A stretch of DNA of 64,000 bases from NCBI GenBank assembly GCA_951217055.1, contig OX578276.1, forward strand, positions 151,335,012-151,399,011, written 5' to 3'. Within the stretch, counting starts at the first letter, position 1, and each line of letters opens with the position of its first letter. The translations under genes and the position numbers were made by a program. Source of the stretch: Gerris lacustris. Taxonomy: Eukaryota > Arthropoda > Insecta > Hemiptera > Gerridae. Shown one piece after another: positions 1 to 10,443 of the stretch. The notes under the pieces were generated by a model. That model was given only the letters and a program-made list of their open reading frames with translations, had not been told where the DNA came from and made no database searches.

Positions 1-58
1 GTTCCTTCTTTAGAAAGATCACATAGCTTCCGGTACCTTCGGTAATCTCGGAAGCAAA
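1..58 (-). repeat. Rep-A fragment, 5' end
   Basis: This is the terminal piece of a Rep-A repeat in reverse orientation. Its last bases form the family's hairpin (GCTTCCG paired with CGGAAGC, here slightly diverged), preceded by the reverse of the GTGATCGTTCT stretch. The rest of the copy lies outside the window. Confidence 0.75.
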
Positions 59-402
59 ATTGTATACTATTATGAATAGAAAATGCATTGTAAATTATTA
101 TATTGGTTTACTAATTTTATTTTATTTATAAATTCCAAAACATCTGATTCAAAAAAAAAAAAAAAAAAAAAAAAATAGTTCAAAATCATTTCTAATATAT
201 ATTTTTAAAAATCCGGTGTGGCAAACGTTAAGAAAACTTTCTCTCATAAATTATTGTGAGACTGAATTTAAATTGATAATATTTAATTTAAATTACCACT
301 GAACAAATTTATGAAGTGTTCAACAGTTGATTGTTTTCATCGATATTTCGGAAACTAGATTTTTTGCAAGGAAAATAACAAATGGCTAAATTATAATGTT
401 TG
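59..402. other. AT-rich spacer with A(25) tract
   Basis: No coding or structured signal was seen. It contains a run of about 25 A at 151-175. It is probably intronic for the minus-strand gene whose first exon is at 803-854. Confidence 0.5.
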
Positions 403-545
403 CTTCCGTAGCTTACCGAAGGTAACGGAAGCTAAGTGATTCGTTTTAAAGAAGGAATTTTTCGTCACCGATTCCATGACATAAATCTGTTTCATACATC
501 AGTGACATTTTTGATCCTCTGTCGTTCTGTCACTCAATTTTTGGA
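403..545 (+). repeat. Rep-A fragment, truncated 5' part
   Basis: It starts at the GCTTCCG..CGGAAGC hairpin and runs through the degenerate CCGATTTC, CATCAGGGAAC and CTGTCTGTC-like stretches of the family, then stops. It lies in opposite orientation to the fragment at 1-58. Confidence 0.7.
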
Positions 546-802
546 ACTTTCTAAAAGCGAATAAAATCCTCAATCGATTTTTTTTACTGTAAATTGAAAA
601 ATAATTTCTTAATATTTCTTGCAGAAAATTTGTTGGTCAAGTTCAGTGAATTAATAAAATATCAATAGTAAAAATATAAAATTAAAAATCATAAATTGGT
701 GACAAACTACTCAAAAGTCGTTGAAAAATGTATGATTTTTTTGGTCCTAAATAATTCAGCTAAATTTAATGTAAAGAAAATTTTAAATTTGTAATAACTT
801 AC

Positions 803-854
803 CAGCTATTGCTACGACTAGGATGTAAGTATATTGTAAAGACGTGGAGGTCAT
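803..854 (-). CDS. First coding exon of a secreted protein (signal peptide)
   Basis: Read on the minus strand, ATG at 854 opens 17 codons plus one base, giving MTSTSLQYTYILVVAIA and then G. This is a textbook signal peptide with a hydrophobic core and an AIA cleavage site. The exon ends at a strong donor (GTAAGTT from 802), leaving a phase-1 junction. Obstructor-type CPAP3 genes place their first intron at this point, and the next gene on this strand (38321-51569) is obstructor-A with a phase-1 acceptor. A tandem cuticle-protein paralogue is therefore a reasonable inference, but any secreted protein could begin this way. Further exons would lie at coordinates below 1; none was seen in 1-802. 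Confidence 0.65.
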
Positions 855-1062
855 GATGAAGTTAACGGAGGAAGGTCTGACGATATGTCTGTCTAGAGGA
901 GAGTTTGCCGTGGCAGGACGTGAAGATATCCCCCACCAGGTGACTACCTAACCACCTCAGGAAGGATATACCCTCACTCTGGGACCCGACCACATCCTCC
1001 GCTGCAACGGTACATCCATCGTACCCGATCCGCTATACACCAGGCTCCTAACTTACTAACTT
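855..1062 (-). promoter_or_regulatory. GC-richer leader / promoter of the 803-854 exon
   Basis: This stretch of about 200 bases stands out from its AT-rich surroundings and ends at the ATG at 854. On the minus strand it contains TATA-like words (TATAGC near 1035, TATATCC near 968) and a GTCAGACC initiator-like word just before the start codon. No single transcription start can be fixed by eye. A Rep-A copy begins about 200 bases further upstream. Confidence 0.45.
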
Positions 1063-1262
1063 GTACCACTACGGATTTTTTATTATTTTTTTTTTCGTAA
1101 TAAAAAAGTATAATAACCACATGAAATGTGAAGGGAAGAAAAAAAAATTGTACAAGAAAATATTTATGCTGTGAAACTTCTGTAATTATATCGGACCTGA
1201 GATAGAATAAAATAGTGTGCGCACTATTTAGAAGTGTTTTCTATTAAGAAGCAATAAAATAG
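1063..1262. other. AT-rich spacer with a motif repeated near 2.4 kb
   Basis: It includes a word of the type GAATAAAATAGTGTGCGCACT near 1206 that recurs in diverged form at about 2395 and 2480. This suggests that one older sequence was split by the Rep-A insertions between them. No gene was seen. Confidence 0.4.
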
Positions 1263-1908
1263 TCTTCCAATTAGTGTGGCACATAGCTTCCTCACGGTCT
1301 ATCACGTACATTATTGATTGTATGCTTTTAAAAGCTGTCTAATTCATTTTGCTTCCGAGCTTAACGAAGGTAACGCAAGCATTGTGTTCACCTTTGTGAA
1401 CGAAAAACTTTTATGTCTCCGATTTTAAAAATTCCAGACAGAAATCCGTTTCAGACATCAGGGAACATTTTTGGTCTCGTGTCTGTCTGTCTGTCGGTCT
1501 GTGTGTCCGCGAATTATGAAACGTGTGACAATAACTTGAGTAAATGTCGACCGATTTTGATAAAATTTGGTAGACGTGTTCATTTCACCAATGTCCAGAA
1601 CGAGTTCGTTGGCAACGTTATCCATCCAAGCGTTCACGAGCAACGCTCGCGTAAACGTGAACTTCAAATTTAAAATTGGAATTTTAGGTCGGAAAAAATC
1701 TAACTTTACCTATTTAATGAGACAAACATTTTTTTTCTAATACAATTTTTTAGTAAAACCAACAGCGACACTGCTATGAAGTGTTAAAGATCGCTAATAC
1801 TATTAATAGTTTTTACACAATAAACAATATAACAATCATTTTAATGTTAATATAACAGTAGAGTACATCATAGGATGCGAGGAAGCTATGTGCCACACTA
1901 ATTGGCAA
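1263..1908 (+). mobile_element. Rep-A element with both inverted ends, chimeric interior
   Basis: The left end (AATTAGTGTGGCACATAGC) and right end (GCTATGTGCCACACTAATT) are inverted copies of each other. The interior begins with the family hairpin at about 1351 and the CATCAGGGAAC stretch. After about 1520 the typical Rep-A body is replaced by sequence that also occurs at 35045-35340 (Rep-G). No long ORF is present. It is a non-autonomous DNA-transposon-like unit of about 645 bp. Confidence 0.7.
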
Positions 1909-1914
1909 CCAATT

Positions 1915-2365
1915 TATTTTTTAAATGACTTAAAGTATCAATTTAGCAAAAGTTAAAGAGAGCAGTCGGTTGAAATTAATCTGGTCCTATCTGATGTCTA
2001 CTTTCAACACAACACGGACAAACTATCCGAATACTTTAGAAGATATAGGTGTAAATAAGTGTATGTTTGTGCACATGTTGATGAAAACCAAATGGGCGTA
2101 GAAGGTTGAAACTTATATGGGACCAACAATGGGTTAATTATCACCTACCATACAAATTTCATTAAAATCGAATGTGTAGTTGTTAAGATATGTTTGTTCG
2201 TAAAAATATATATATAAAAAAAAAAAAAAATACAGACACGGAACCAAAAATGTTACCTGATGTCTAAAAGGGATTTTTTGAAATCGGCGATATATTTTCG
2301 TTCTTCTGAAAGATCACATGGCTTCCGTTACTTTCAGCTTTCGTAAGCTCGGACAGCTTACAGTA
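1915..2365 (-). repeat. Rep-A body, reverse orientation
   Basis: This carries the family body from the AAGTATCAATTTAGCAAAAG stretch to the terminal hairpin, and lacks the ACTGCC end. It starts directly beside the right end of the preceding copy; the same junction arrangement recurs at 8813. An A-rich run at 2215-2230 interrupts it. Confidence 0.7.
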
Positions 2366-2664
2366 ATTATTCTCTACGTCGGACACCTGTGGAGGAATAA
2401 AATAGTTTCCGCTATTTATAAATGATCTCTAATGGGGAACAATGTATACAGTGAAATGTCTCTATAGCTAAATTCAATATGGAATAAAATTGTGTCCACT
2501 ATCCCTACGTGTTTTTCCATTAAGAAAAACATAATGTGAAAATTCTATAAGTGTAACAGACACATGTGGGGCCAAGTTCTGAGAAATAAAATAGAAATAT
2601 TCTAATATTTTAAGGGAATCTGCCTGGCGTGCCACTACCTCCCGAGCCTGTTGTCTAGTGACAA
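2366..2664. other. Spacer, no gene seen
   Basis: AT-rich sequence with two diverged copies of the GAATAAAATAGTGTCC word also seen near 1206. The short ORF here has no recognisable content. Confidence 0.4.
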
Positions 2665-2972
2665 CAGGCACTAGGTGACCAGGTGCCCTACCACTAGGTG
2701 GCCAGGTGCCCTACCACTAGGTGACCAGGTGCCCTACCACTAGGTGACAAGGTGCCCTACCACTAGGTGACCAGGTGCCCTACCACTAGGTGGCCAGGTG
2801 CCCTACCACTAGGTGACCAGGTGCCCTACCACTAGGTGACAAGGTGCCCTACCACTAGGTGACCAGGTGCCCTACCACTAGGTGACCAGGTGCCCTACCA
2901 CTAGGTGGCCAGGTGCCCTACCACTAGGTGACCAGGTGCCCTACCACTAGGTGACCAGGTGCCCCACCACTA
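2665..2972. repeat. 23-bp minisatellite with higher-order pattern
   Basis: About 13 tandem copies of the 23-bp unit TAGGTGACCAGGTGCCCTAC plus CAC. Units differ at one site (GACC, GGCC or GACA), and the variants are ordered A B A C A B A C A A B A A. That implies a four-unit (92-bp) super-repeat that was itself duplicated. It directly abuts the hAT transposase remnant. Confidence 0.95.
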
Positions 2973-2974
2973 GG

Positions 2975-3504
2975 TTGTCTGCAGTGTCATGGTATGTGAA
3001 GTATTTTAAAGGATTCGAAACCGTGTTGAAGAAGCTGGAAGACGATTCTGGTGCGGTAAAAAAGCCAAAGACCTTTTTGGCGACACAGCCCTCTTCCCGG
3101 AGCTTCTCTTTTTGGAAGCCAATTTTTAGGTAATTCCAGAAGTCATCGAGCTGCTTCAGTCTCAGATGATTCTCCTGACGACCCCTGTGGCGATGATGGA
3201 GGATATTGCCAACACAAACTACCCAGGAGCCATTGGAAAGAGGATTAGGGCCAAAGTACAGGCCACCCTGACTAGGAATTGTGGTTGGGAGGAATTCAGG
3301 AGCTTGGCCGCGATGATCGACGGAAAGGAATCCCCGCTAAAAGAAGATTGGGACGCTGCAGACGTGCTGGCAATGAAATACCCGCCTGGAACATCAGCCG
3401 ACGTAGAGAGGACATTTTCCAAATTAAAGTACATCCTTAGCGGCCGTCGCCTCAACTTTTTTATGGAGAGCATAGTCGCTCACGTAAAATTATATTATAA
3501 TTAA
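2975..3504 (+). pseudogene. hAT-family transposase remnant (C-terminal dimerisation domain)
   Basis: Residues read from 3166-3504 end in the hAT C-terminal signature: LAMKYPPGTSADVERTFSKL followed by the ILSGRR-type segment. This region mediates transposase dimerisation. Upstream, homologous-looking protein continues only with a frameshift near 3055-3065 (before it, SWYVKYFKGFETVLKKLEDD in another frame) and an in-frame stop near 3127. The catalytic core and N-terminal zinc finger are missing, so it is a broken, 5'-truncated copy. Its GC content is higher than that of its neighbours. It is probably a source family for, or relative of, the non-autonomous hAT insertions in the window, although its own termini were not identified. 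Confidence 0.85.
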
Positions 3505-4290
3505 ATTAAAATTGTTGTAAATACCTGTAAATTGTAATAAAGTAGTTAATATGACTCCCTTTTACGATGGAAAAGGGGGGGGGGGGTGGAAAGTTGAAAA
3601 ATAAATGCCACATTAGCTAAAATAAATGCCACATTTGGACAAAATAAGTGAAATATTGCCACACTTTTTAGTGCCACATTTCGTATAAATAAATGCTACA
3701 TTTTGAAAGTCTGATAAGAAAGAAATCGTCACAAAAGTGTCCAGATGTTCCAAGTAACGCAATGTCAAAATTTGATGTAATTAATTATAGGAATGCACCT
3801 TGGCAACTCTACTACACTTTGATAATATCCACTTTTACTAAATAACATGTAGCACTCATTGCGTCCCAGTAAAATAAATTTATATTTACATTACAAAAAT
3901 GTCGACTATTTTAAAAATTAGTTCAAGCTTATTTAACATTTTTGGTTTTACGATATCTTAAAAAAAAAACCTTGAAAAGAAATGTTTTTGTTTTTTTAAA
4001 AAAAATATATGAATAACTAAACGTATTTAGTGAGACACGACCCAAAACTGTCTTATAGTTGGTTAGAGGTGGTTCAATGGACAAATCTAATTAAATAAAT
4101 TTGGTAACGACTAAGCGGGGCGACACACACGGAGCTAAGACAGACTTCCTCGTTTATTGACTAGGAAGTCGCCATAAGGTATCATTTTTTTTTTACTTAA
4201 TTATAATGATTAGCATCGTATATGGATCACTATAATATTTAGATTAATCATATTATCTGACATTTTCCTATTTTTTTATTAAAAAAAAAA
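3505..4290. other. Spacer, no gene seen
   Basis: It contains a G run at about 3577, a diverged CCACATT word repeated at 3608-3690, and AT-rich sequence. No ORF or TE end was recognised. Confidence 0.4.
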
Positions 4291-4298
4291 TATATATA

Positions 4299-4376
<78 letters not shown>

Positions 4377-4386
4377 ATATATATTT
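4291..4386. repeat. (AT)n microsatellite
   Basis: Nearly pure AT dinucleotide tract of about 95 bases with a few interruptions. Confidence 0.95.
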
Positions 4387-4454
4387 TTTATATTTAGTGG
4401 CAGATAATAAAATAAAGTTCAGTGGAAATGTTTGTCTTATATAAAGTATAATAT

Positions 4455-4890
4455 TTGATTTTGCAGACATCAGGGGAAATTTTCACTTAACTTTTGCGAA
4501 CCAACATATCTTACTCGTCTGATTTTCATGAAATTTGGAAGTTGGGTAATAATTACCCCATTGTTGGTCCCACATAAGTTTCAATCTTCAGCTCCAATTT
4601 GTTTCTATTCCACACGCGTACAAATAACATACATTTATTTACGCTTATATCTTCTAAAGCACTTATCTGATTTTTATCAAATTTGAATGGTTTGTTGAAA
4701 GTAGTTCGCAGATAGCCCTAGATTAATTACAACCATCTGCTCTCTTTAAATATTGATAAATCAATACTTTAATTCATTAAATAATTATTACAGATTTAAA
4801 AATACAAATTCTGTTCTGAGGATTATGAAAATCACATTGTCTATCCTAAAGAGCGGGACATAGCCGCTATCCACTAATATTTTACTTTTT
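4455..4890 (+). repeat. Rep-A body fragment
   Basis: An internal Rep-A segment, from CAGACATCAGGGGAAA through the two GAAATTTGGATGG-type internal repeats. It lacks the 5' hairpin and the ACTGCC end. Confidence 0.65.
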
Positions 4891-5600
4891 TTGTTTGGTT
4901 TTTCAAATGCCTAATGCCAAGCTATATCCCGGAGACGAACTTAGCCGACCATATATTCTTAAAAGGCACTAAAAGATTAACTTGAATACAAAATTCTAGC
5001 TTAATGTTAGTCTCACACTCTTTTTGCACGCTAACTCCTGGACTATATGTTGTACACCAATTGACAGACTATATTAAAAGGTTTATTGATTCATTTTTAT
5101 TTAAAGTTGTTCATTTAAAAAAAAAAAAAAATAGTTTAAATTTGTCTAGGTATCACATTGATTCATGCAAGATGTGTGACGTTTCTTTCACATTATTTTG
5201 TTTACTAATACGCTCACACAACAATGATTCATGCTACGTCTTATCTTATCAACAGTCATATCAGGAATTATACTTTGTGAATAATCAATGAAGTTCATCG
5301 TAGGACAGTGATCCCGGAAATTCACACGAAATTTAATATTCCGAACACGTAGGGGCTTGAAGAACTTCGACAGAATCAAAAACTAGACAAAACGTTCAGA
5401 CGTATAACCAATTCATTCACGTTCTATCACGTTATTAGACTGAACACCTGCACATTTACATTAATGGTTATAACAGCACACAGCACTATTATACGTCTCC
5501 ATTGTGTGTTTTTACAGTTCATTAAATAATATTTGTGATGTAGTTCATTTTGTTACATTGAACTTTCGAATAAAAAGACAATATGAATTTCTTTTGGAGT
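4891..5600. other. Spacer, no gene seen
   Basis: Non-repetitive AT-rich DNA as far as can be seen. Small ORFs here show no domain, hydrophobic core or splice context. Confidence 0.4.
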
Positions 5601-5607
5601 GAATACA

Positions 5608-6162
5608 TTTGCTTCCGAGCTTATACCGAAGGTAACGGAAGCTATGAGATCGTTCTGCAGAGCGAAATTATTTATATCTCTGATTTCAAAAAATCCAAGT
5701 TAGAAATCTGTTTCAGATACAGGGAACATTTTTGTTTTCCGTGTCTGTCAGTCGCTCAATTTTTGCGAACCAAAAAATCTAAAAAAAACTACCCTTCCAA
5801 TTTTAATGAAATTTGGATGGTATGTCCTAATGGTTGGTCCCATATAAGTTTCAACCTTCTGCGCCTATTTCTTTATTTTCCACATGCGCACAAACATATA
5901 TACTTATTTACACATATATCTTCAAAAGTACTTATCTGATGTTTATGGAATTTGGATGGTTTGTCAAAAGTAGCCAGCAGATAGCCCTAGATTAATTTCA
6001 ACCATCTGTGCTCTTTAAATTTTGATAAATTTATACTTAAATTCATGTAAAATATCAAAACAATCTTTACAGTTTTAAATAATTTGTGAGGGAAATTAAA
6101 TAAATTAGACAATGATGGCTTGTAAAAGCATAAAATCTATGTACCACACTAATTGGCAGTTT
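5608..6162 (+). mobile_element. Rep-A copy
   Basis: A complete body from the GCTTCCG..CGGAAGC hairpin to the GTACCACACTAATTGGCAG right end. It shows the two internal repeats typical of the family (FTTTGGATGG-type words at about 5813 and 5952) and no coding capacity. Confidence 0.8.
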
Positions 6163-6695
6163 TTATAAATTATTTTATAATTTTCTTTTTATTTATTATT
6201 TTATATAAATAAGAAAGAAAGACATCCTTACACTTACGGTAAATTGCAATATTCGGTATTACGAAGTCGCCACTGAATTCTTCATTCATTTATATAAAAT
6301 TATAAAAATAAATTCTTAGTCAATTGCAACTTCGTACATTTCGAAATTATAAAAAGATAGTTCTTACAATAGTAATAAATCACCCGCGTCCTCCAATCAC
6401 CTTTTCCTTATAAAATAATCGAGGATTTATAATAATTACAAAAATCGTGTTAACATCAGGTCAATTGTAATTTTTATTTCTTTAAAACTTTTTATCATTA
6501 TCTTTAAACTTTAAACCTATAAAAGCTTTACATATTGATTACTATTAATAGCAATGATTTCTATTTCAAAATAGTAATAATTTAAAACATTTTATAATTA
6601 TTACTATTATTAAAAAGAGTCGATTAATAAAAAATCTATATTGTATGTGCTACGAGTTTCATCTCGTCCTATCGTGTACTTTACAGATTACACAG
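6163..6695. other. AT-rich spacer
   Basis: No gene or recognisable element seen. Confidence 0.4.
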
Positions 6696-6699
6696 TTCA

Positions 6700-7075
6700 A
6701 AAAAAAAAAAAAATTGCATTAGACAAAAAATTTTATTATCTAAAGTATTTTTGTATGCTAAAGTACAAATTTACAGCTTTCTCAGATAATATGCCTAATG
6801 TCAGGAAAAAACGTGTTTTTGAGGGTTTTTCGACCTTATTTTTCAAATCCCCCCCCCCCCCAAAAAAAATGATTTGTTACATCTTTAACCGATACAGAAA
6901 ATGAATCAGAAAAATAAAAATTGCTGATCTTAATTTTTTAAGAATATTGAAAAATATAAAATCCATAACTTTTTTCTTATTAATTCTTTGTATTTCTATA
7001 CATTTTTTAGTTATATAATAAATGTTTCGTTACTTTTTTTCTGATTTTGACTGACATGATTCTGCAGGATTACAA
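6700..7075 (+). repeat. Diverged fragment of palindromic family Rep-D
   Basis: Resembles one arm of the palindromes at 15.8 and 43.6 kb: a TTTTTGAGGGTTTTTCGACC word, a C-run, a GCTGATCTTA stretch and a GAATTACAA-like end in the same order. A (C)12 tract lies at about 6849. Confidence 0.5.
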
Positions 7076-7238
7076 TTTATGTAAACTGAGAGATGAGGCA
7101 CCAGCTATAATTGTAGGAGAAGGGGCAAATGGGGGCATGTCTGAAACGGATTACTCTCATTGAATTCTTTATTTTGAGACATTTATGGAAATTAAATTCG
7201 GTAATAATGTGTATATTAAATGTAGGCCAAATTAAATT

Positions 7239-8812
7239 AAACTGCCAAGTAGTGTGGCACATAGCTTCCTCACATGATATCACGTGCTTTATTATTTTAT
7301 GCTTGTACAAGCCATTATTGTCTAATTTAATTAATTTTTCCCCCGTTTTTAGGGTTTTGTTGGTAAATCCAAAAAAATGAAACCCTTATAGTTTCGTTCC
7401 TGTCTCTGTCTGTCACTCTGTACGGTTCCAATAACTTTTAAACCAAAGGAGATAAAAACGTGAAACATTCCAGTATAAAAGATCGTTTTGACGCGCACAC
7501 AGGAAAAATATAGCGAACGCAAAATTATCCGCTCTTCAAATTCAAAATGGCGGATAAATCACGTTCGCGCGAAAAATTTTTTTTTTAAATTTTTAAATGA
7601 AAGGAATTGAAGAGTAGACTACAAAAATGTATAACACTTGTGGTTAACGTTTAATTTGCGCGCTATTTTGTCAGCAAAACTTTTCTTTTTTACACCTATA
7701 TCTACTAAAGTACTTATCTGCTATTTATGAAATTTGGATGGTTTGTCGAAAGTAGCCTGTAGATGGCCTTCTTATATTAATTTCAACCGTTTGCGCTCCT
7801 TAAATTTGTTTAAATTGATATTTCAATTAATGTGAAAAATCAAGACAATTTTAACAGTTCTACAAAATCGGGTACGGGGTACCTCGGAACATTTCCTCAC
7901 TTCAGAGGCCACTAAAGTGGCCTCTCCTGCTGCAAAGCAGTAGGAGGAAGCAGCATTGGACGTGGTCAGTACTTGGATGGGTGACCGTTCTGAACTAACT
8001 GATTTATTATCATTTTTACAAAAAAAAACCCTTATTTTTAATACCTATATTTTATTTAATTATTTAAAGTTTGGTGGTATTTTGACTGATGTAAACAAAC
8101 TTTGACGTCATCAAAATTATCGCACTAATAAATAATTATATTCACTTATAACTTTTAAACTAATTAATAGAATTTTATCGGTTTTTTTTTTTAAATTTGT
8201 TCCTTAATGTTTTCCGGTTCCAACGATATGCTATAAGTCAAAATCTTATTTGTAATTTCAGTATTATTAACCGTCAAAGTTTAAATATTCAAAAATTTAT
8301 AACTTCAAAATGGTGGCCAAAATCAAAATGAAATGTAGTGGGCTTGTTTGTCATACAGAGAGGTACATTCGAGCCAAATTTCAACTCGATCAGGACCATT
8401 TTCGATTTATTAAGATTTTTTTAAATGTTTGCTGACTCAGCAAACTGGGTAAATGATGGCGGAAAAAGTTGATTTTCCGGGCGGCACAACTATAGGTTAG
8501 GAATGATTTTTCTGCCAAGTTTCAACTCTCTAGGTTAAATACCTTGGGCGCTACGATGATAACACACATACATACGTCATGCTGAAAACCACTCAGGAGG
8601 TCTTAAAACACCTAAAACGGATAATTCCGTTGAAATCTCGAGAAAAAAAAATTGTTGGTGAAAACAATACTTTACCTACTATTAGTAGTGATGAAAAGTA
8701 AAAATGGAGGAAAATTAAATTAATTTGACAATAATAGGTTTTAATAGTATAAAATCATTAAAGTGTACAAAATAGAACGCGAGGAAGCTATGTGCCACAC
8801 TAATTGGCAGAG
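7239..8812 (+). mobile_element. Rep-A element with both inverted ends, carrying a nested retroposon
   Basis: The left end ACTGCCAAGTAGTGTGGCAC and right end GTGCCACACTAATTGGCAG are inverted. The interior holds unrelated sequence at about 7330-7680 and Rep-A body at 7690-7866. It is then interrupted by the 5S-headed retroposon (7867-8703), after which the Rep-A tail resumes. The order of events is therefore clear: Rep-A first, retroposon later. Confidence 0.75.
7867..8703 (+). mobile_element. Rep-B retroposon with 5S-rRNA-like segment
   Basis: Positions 7948-7990 read AAGCAGCATTGGACGTGGTC then AGTACTTGGATGGGTGACCG. This matches the 3' half of 5S rRNA, including the TFIIIA box A and C internal promoter regions. 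About 700 bases of AT-rich non-coding sequence follow, ending in a hairpin (ACTTTACC..GAAAAGT) and an A-rich tail. Copies at 25262-26108 and 41100-42945 share the body. It fits a 5S-derived SINE (SINE3 type) but is unusually long, and the 5S 5' half is absent. Confidence 0.75.
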
Positions 8813-9262
8813 TATTTTACATGAATGAAAGTATCAACGAAGCAAAAGTTAAAGAGCGCAGACGGTTGAAATTAATCTTGTGCTATTTACGGTTAACTTT
8901 CGACTCACCATTCATATTTCATAAAAATCAGATGAGTACTTTTGAAACCATATTTGTATTTTTAGTGTGCATTTTGAAGAGAAACAAATGAGTGCAGAAG
9001 GTTGAAACTTATATGGGACAGACAATGGGCTAAGTATGACCTACTATACTAACTTTATTAAAATCGGACTTGTGGTTTTTAAGATAAGTTGTTTCGCAAA
9101 AATTGAGTGACAGACAGAACGACAGACACGGAACCCAAAAATGTTCCCTGATGTCTGAAACAGATTTCTATCATGGAATTTTTGAAAATGGAGACATCAA
9201 ATATGTTCGCCCTTCAGAACGATTACAAGGCTTCCCTTAACCTTCTGTAAGCTCGGAAGTAA
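8813..9262 (-). repeat. Rep-A body, reverse orientation
   Basis: From GAAAGTATCAACGAAGCAAA to the terminal hairpin at about 9230-9258. As at 1915, it starts immediately beside another copy's right end and lacks its own ACTGCC end. Confidence 0.7.
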
Positions 9263-10429
9263 AAATAATCAATTCTTTAATATTTCTATAGGGACTTTAT
9301 AGCGTTCATTTAATAAATTAACAGAGAAAACCATTATTACTCTGGCGCAGAGTGAATTTTCTTAAGTTATGCCATCCTTTTATAATTCTATGTTTTTATT
9401 AATAATCTCTAACTTATTTGACAAAATAGTCAATGCAATTATAAGTTATACAATAGAAACTCTTAACTGTTTAAAAAATCAATAGAGTGAAATACAATGA
9501 CTACTAAACCTTCATGACATCAACTAAAAATGCTGAATGAAACTGGGTTTTGGTTTCTGGGCTGTAAATGTTCCCCCGGTTATCATCGATTCAGTGAGAA
9601 ATTCTCTGTTCGACACCCCTCTTTAACTAAATAGTACATTGAAATAAGCAATAGTTCAATAAATATTTACATCCAAAAGTATTAAATAATGCTCAGTCTT
9701 TATAAATAAAAGTATAATTTAAAGAAACAATAGTTATAAATTCGTGTAAAGTGTGTTAAAATAAACAAGTTTATATTTCTCGACGTTATATTTTCATTTG
9801 AGTTAAAGTAAATATTGTAAATACAAACTATAAACTGATAATAAAGAAAAAGTGAATAATTAAATATGGAAAACAGTGTGTGATCATCACGTTTAGAAGA
9901 TTACATTAAGCGAATTACTTATATTATTAAAGAAATAAGAAATATAATAATTATATATTTATAATAGTATTCATAATTTATCTATAGTTAATTTCTTCCA
10001 TCGAACCGGTTTAGAAATTATAATATATTTATGTTAAAGTATATTTAAACAACTTATATAATTTCGTAGAAGTAAAGAAATGATCAATCATTTACAGTAT
10101 TAAAAAAGTAACCTGACAGTCTGTAACCTTCCCTCCCTTATCAAACCGGGGTTTTCTCCGCTTTTCAGTAAAACTTTTTACCCCCTTTTTTTTTTGACAT
10201 TTTCAATAATCGATTACTTACGATCTTGTAAAATAGATTCATTTTCTCGTATTATTTCATCTAGTATTAAAGAAATAATTAGAAAATATGTATTATCAAG
10301 TCTATTATCTTATCTTTAAATTACCTTATCAGTAAGTTTTTTTTTTTCAAAGATAAATTAATAAAAACTTGTTAAAAAAGAAGAACTTGTTAGTATAGAA
10401 AAAGGATTTAAAAGAATAATTAACAGAAA
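9263..10429 (+). promoter_or_regulatory. 5' flank and probable 5' UTR of the ankyrin gene
   Basis: About 1.1 kb free of the dispersed repeats that fill the rest of the locus, as expected around a promoter. Arthropod-initiator-like TCAGT words occur at about 9590 and 10166. No convincing TATA box sits at the right spacing, so the start site is not fixed. Confidence 0.4.
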
Positions 10430-10442
10430 ATGACTTCACGAG
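10430..10442 (+). CDS. Ankyrin-repeat protein, exon 1 (start codon)
   Basis: ATG ACT TCA CGA G, followed by a strong donor GTAAGTT. It leaves one base of a split codon. Exon 2 begins two bases before a codon boundary (GG TCA GTG AGT), so the join gives MTSRGSVSEVLSAKAYKAAD with no frame loss. The start context (GAAAATGA, A at -3) is good and the upstream 1.1 kb is repeat-free. The pairing across an 18.5 kb intron is inferred from phase and donor quality, not proven; another upstream exon with the same phase could exist. Confidence 0.65.
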
Positions 10443-10443
10443 G

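Noticed and set aside
7948..7990. 5S rRNA gene
   Set aside because: Only the 3' half is present, without the 5' half or terminator, and it recurs inside a dispersed repeat.
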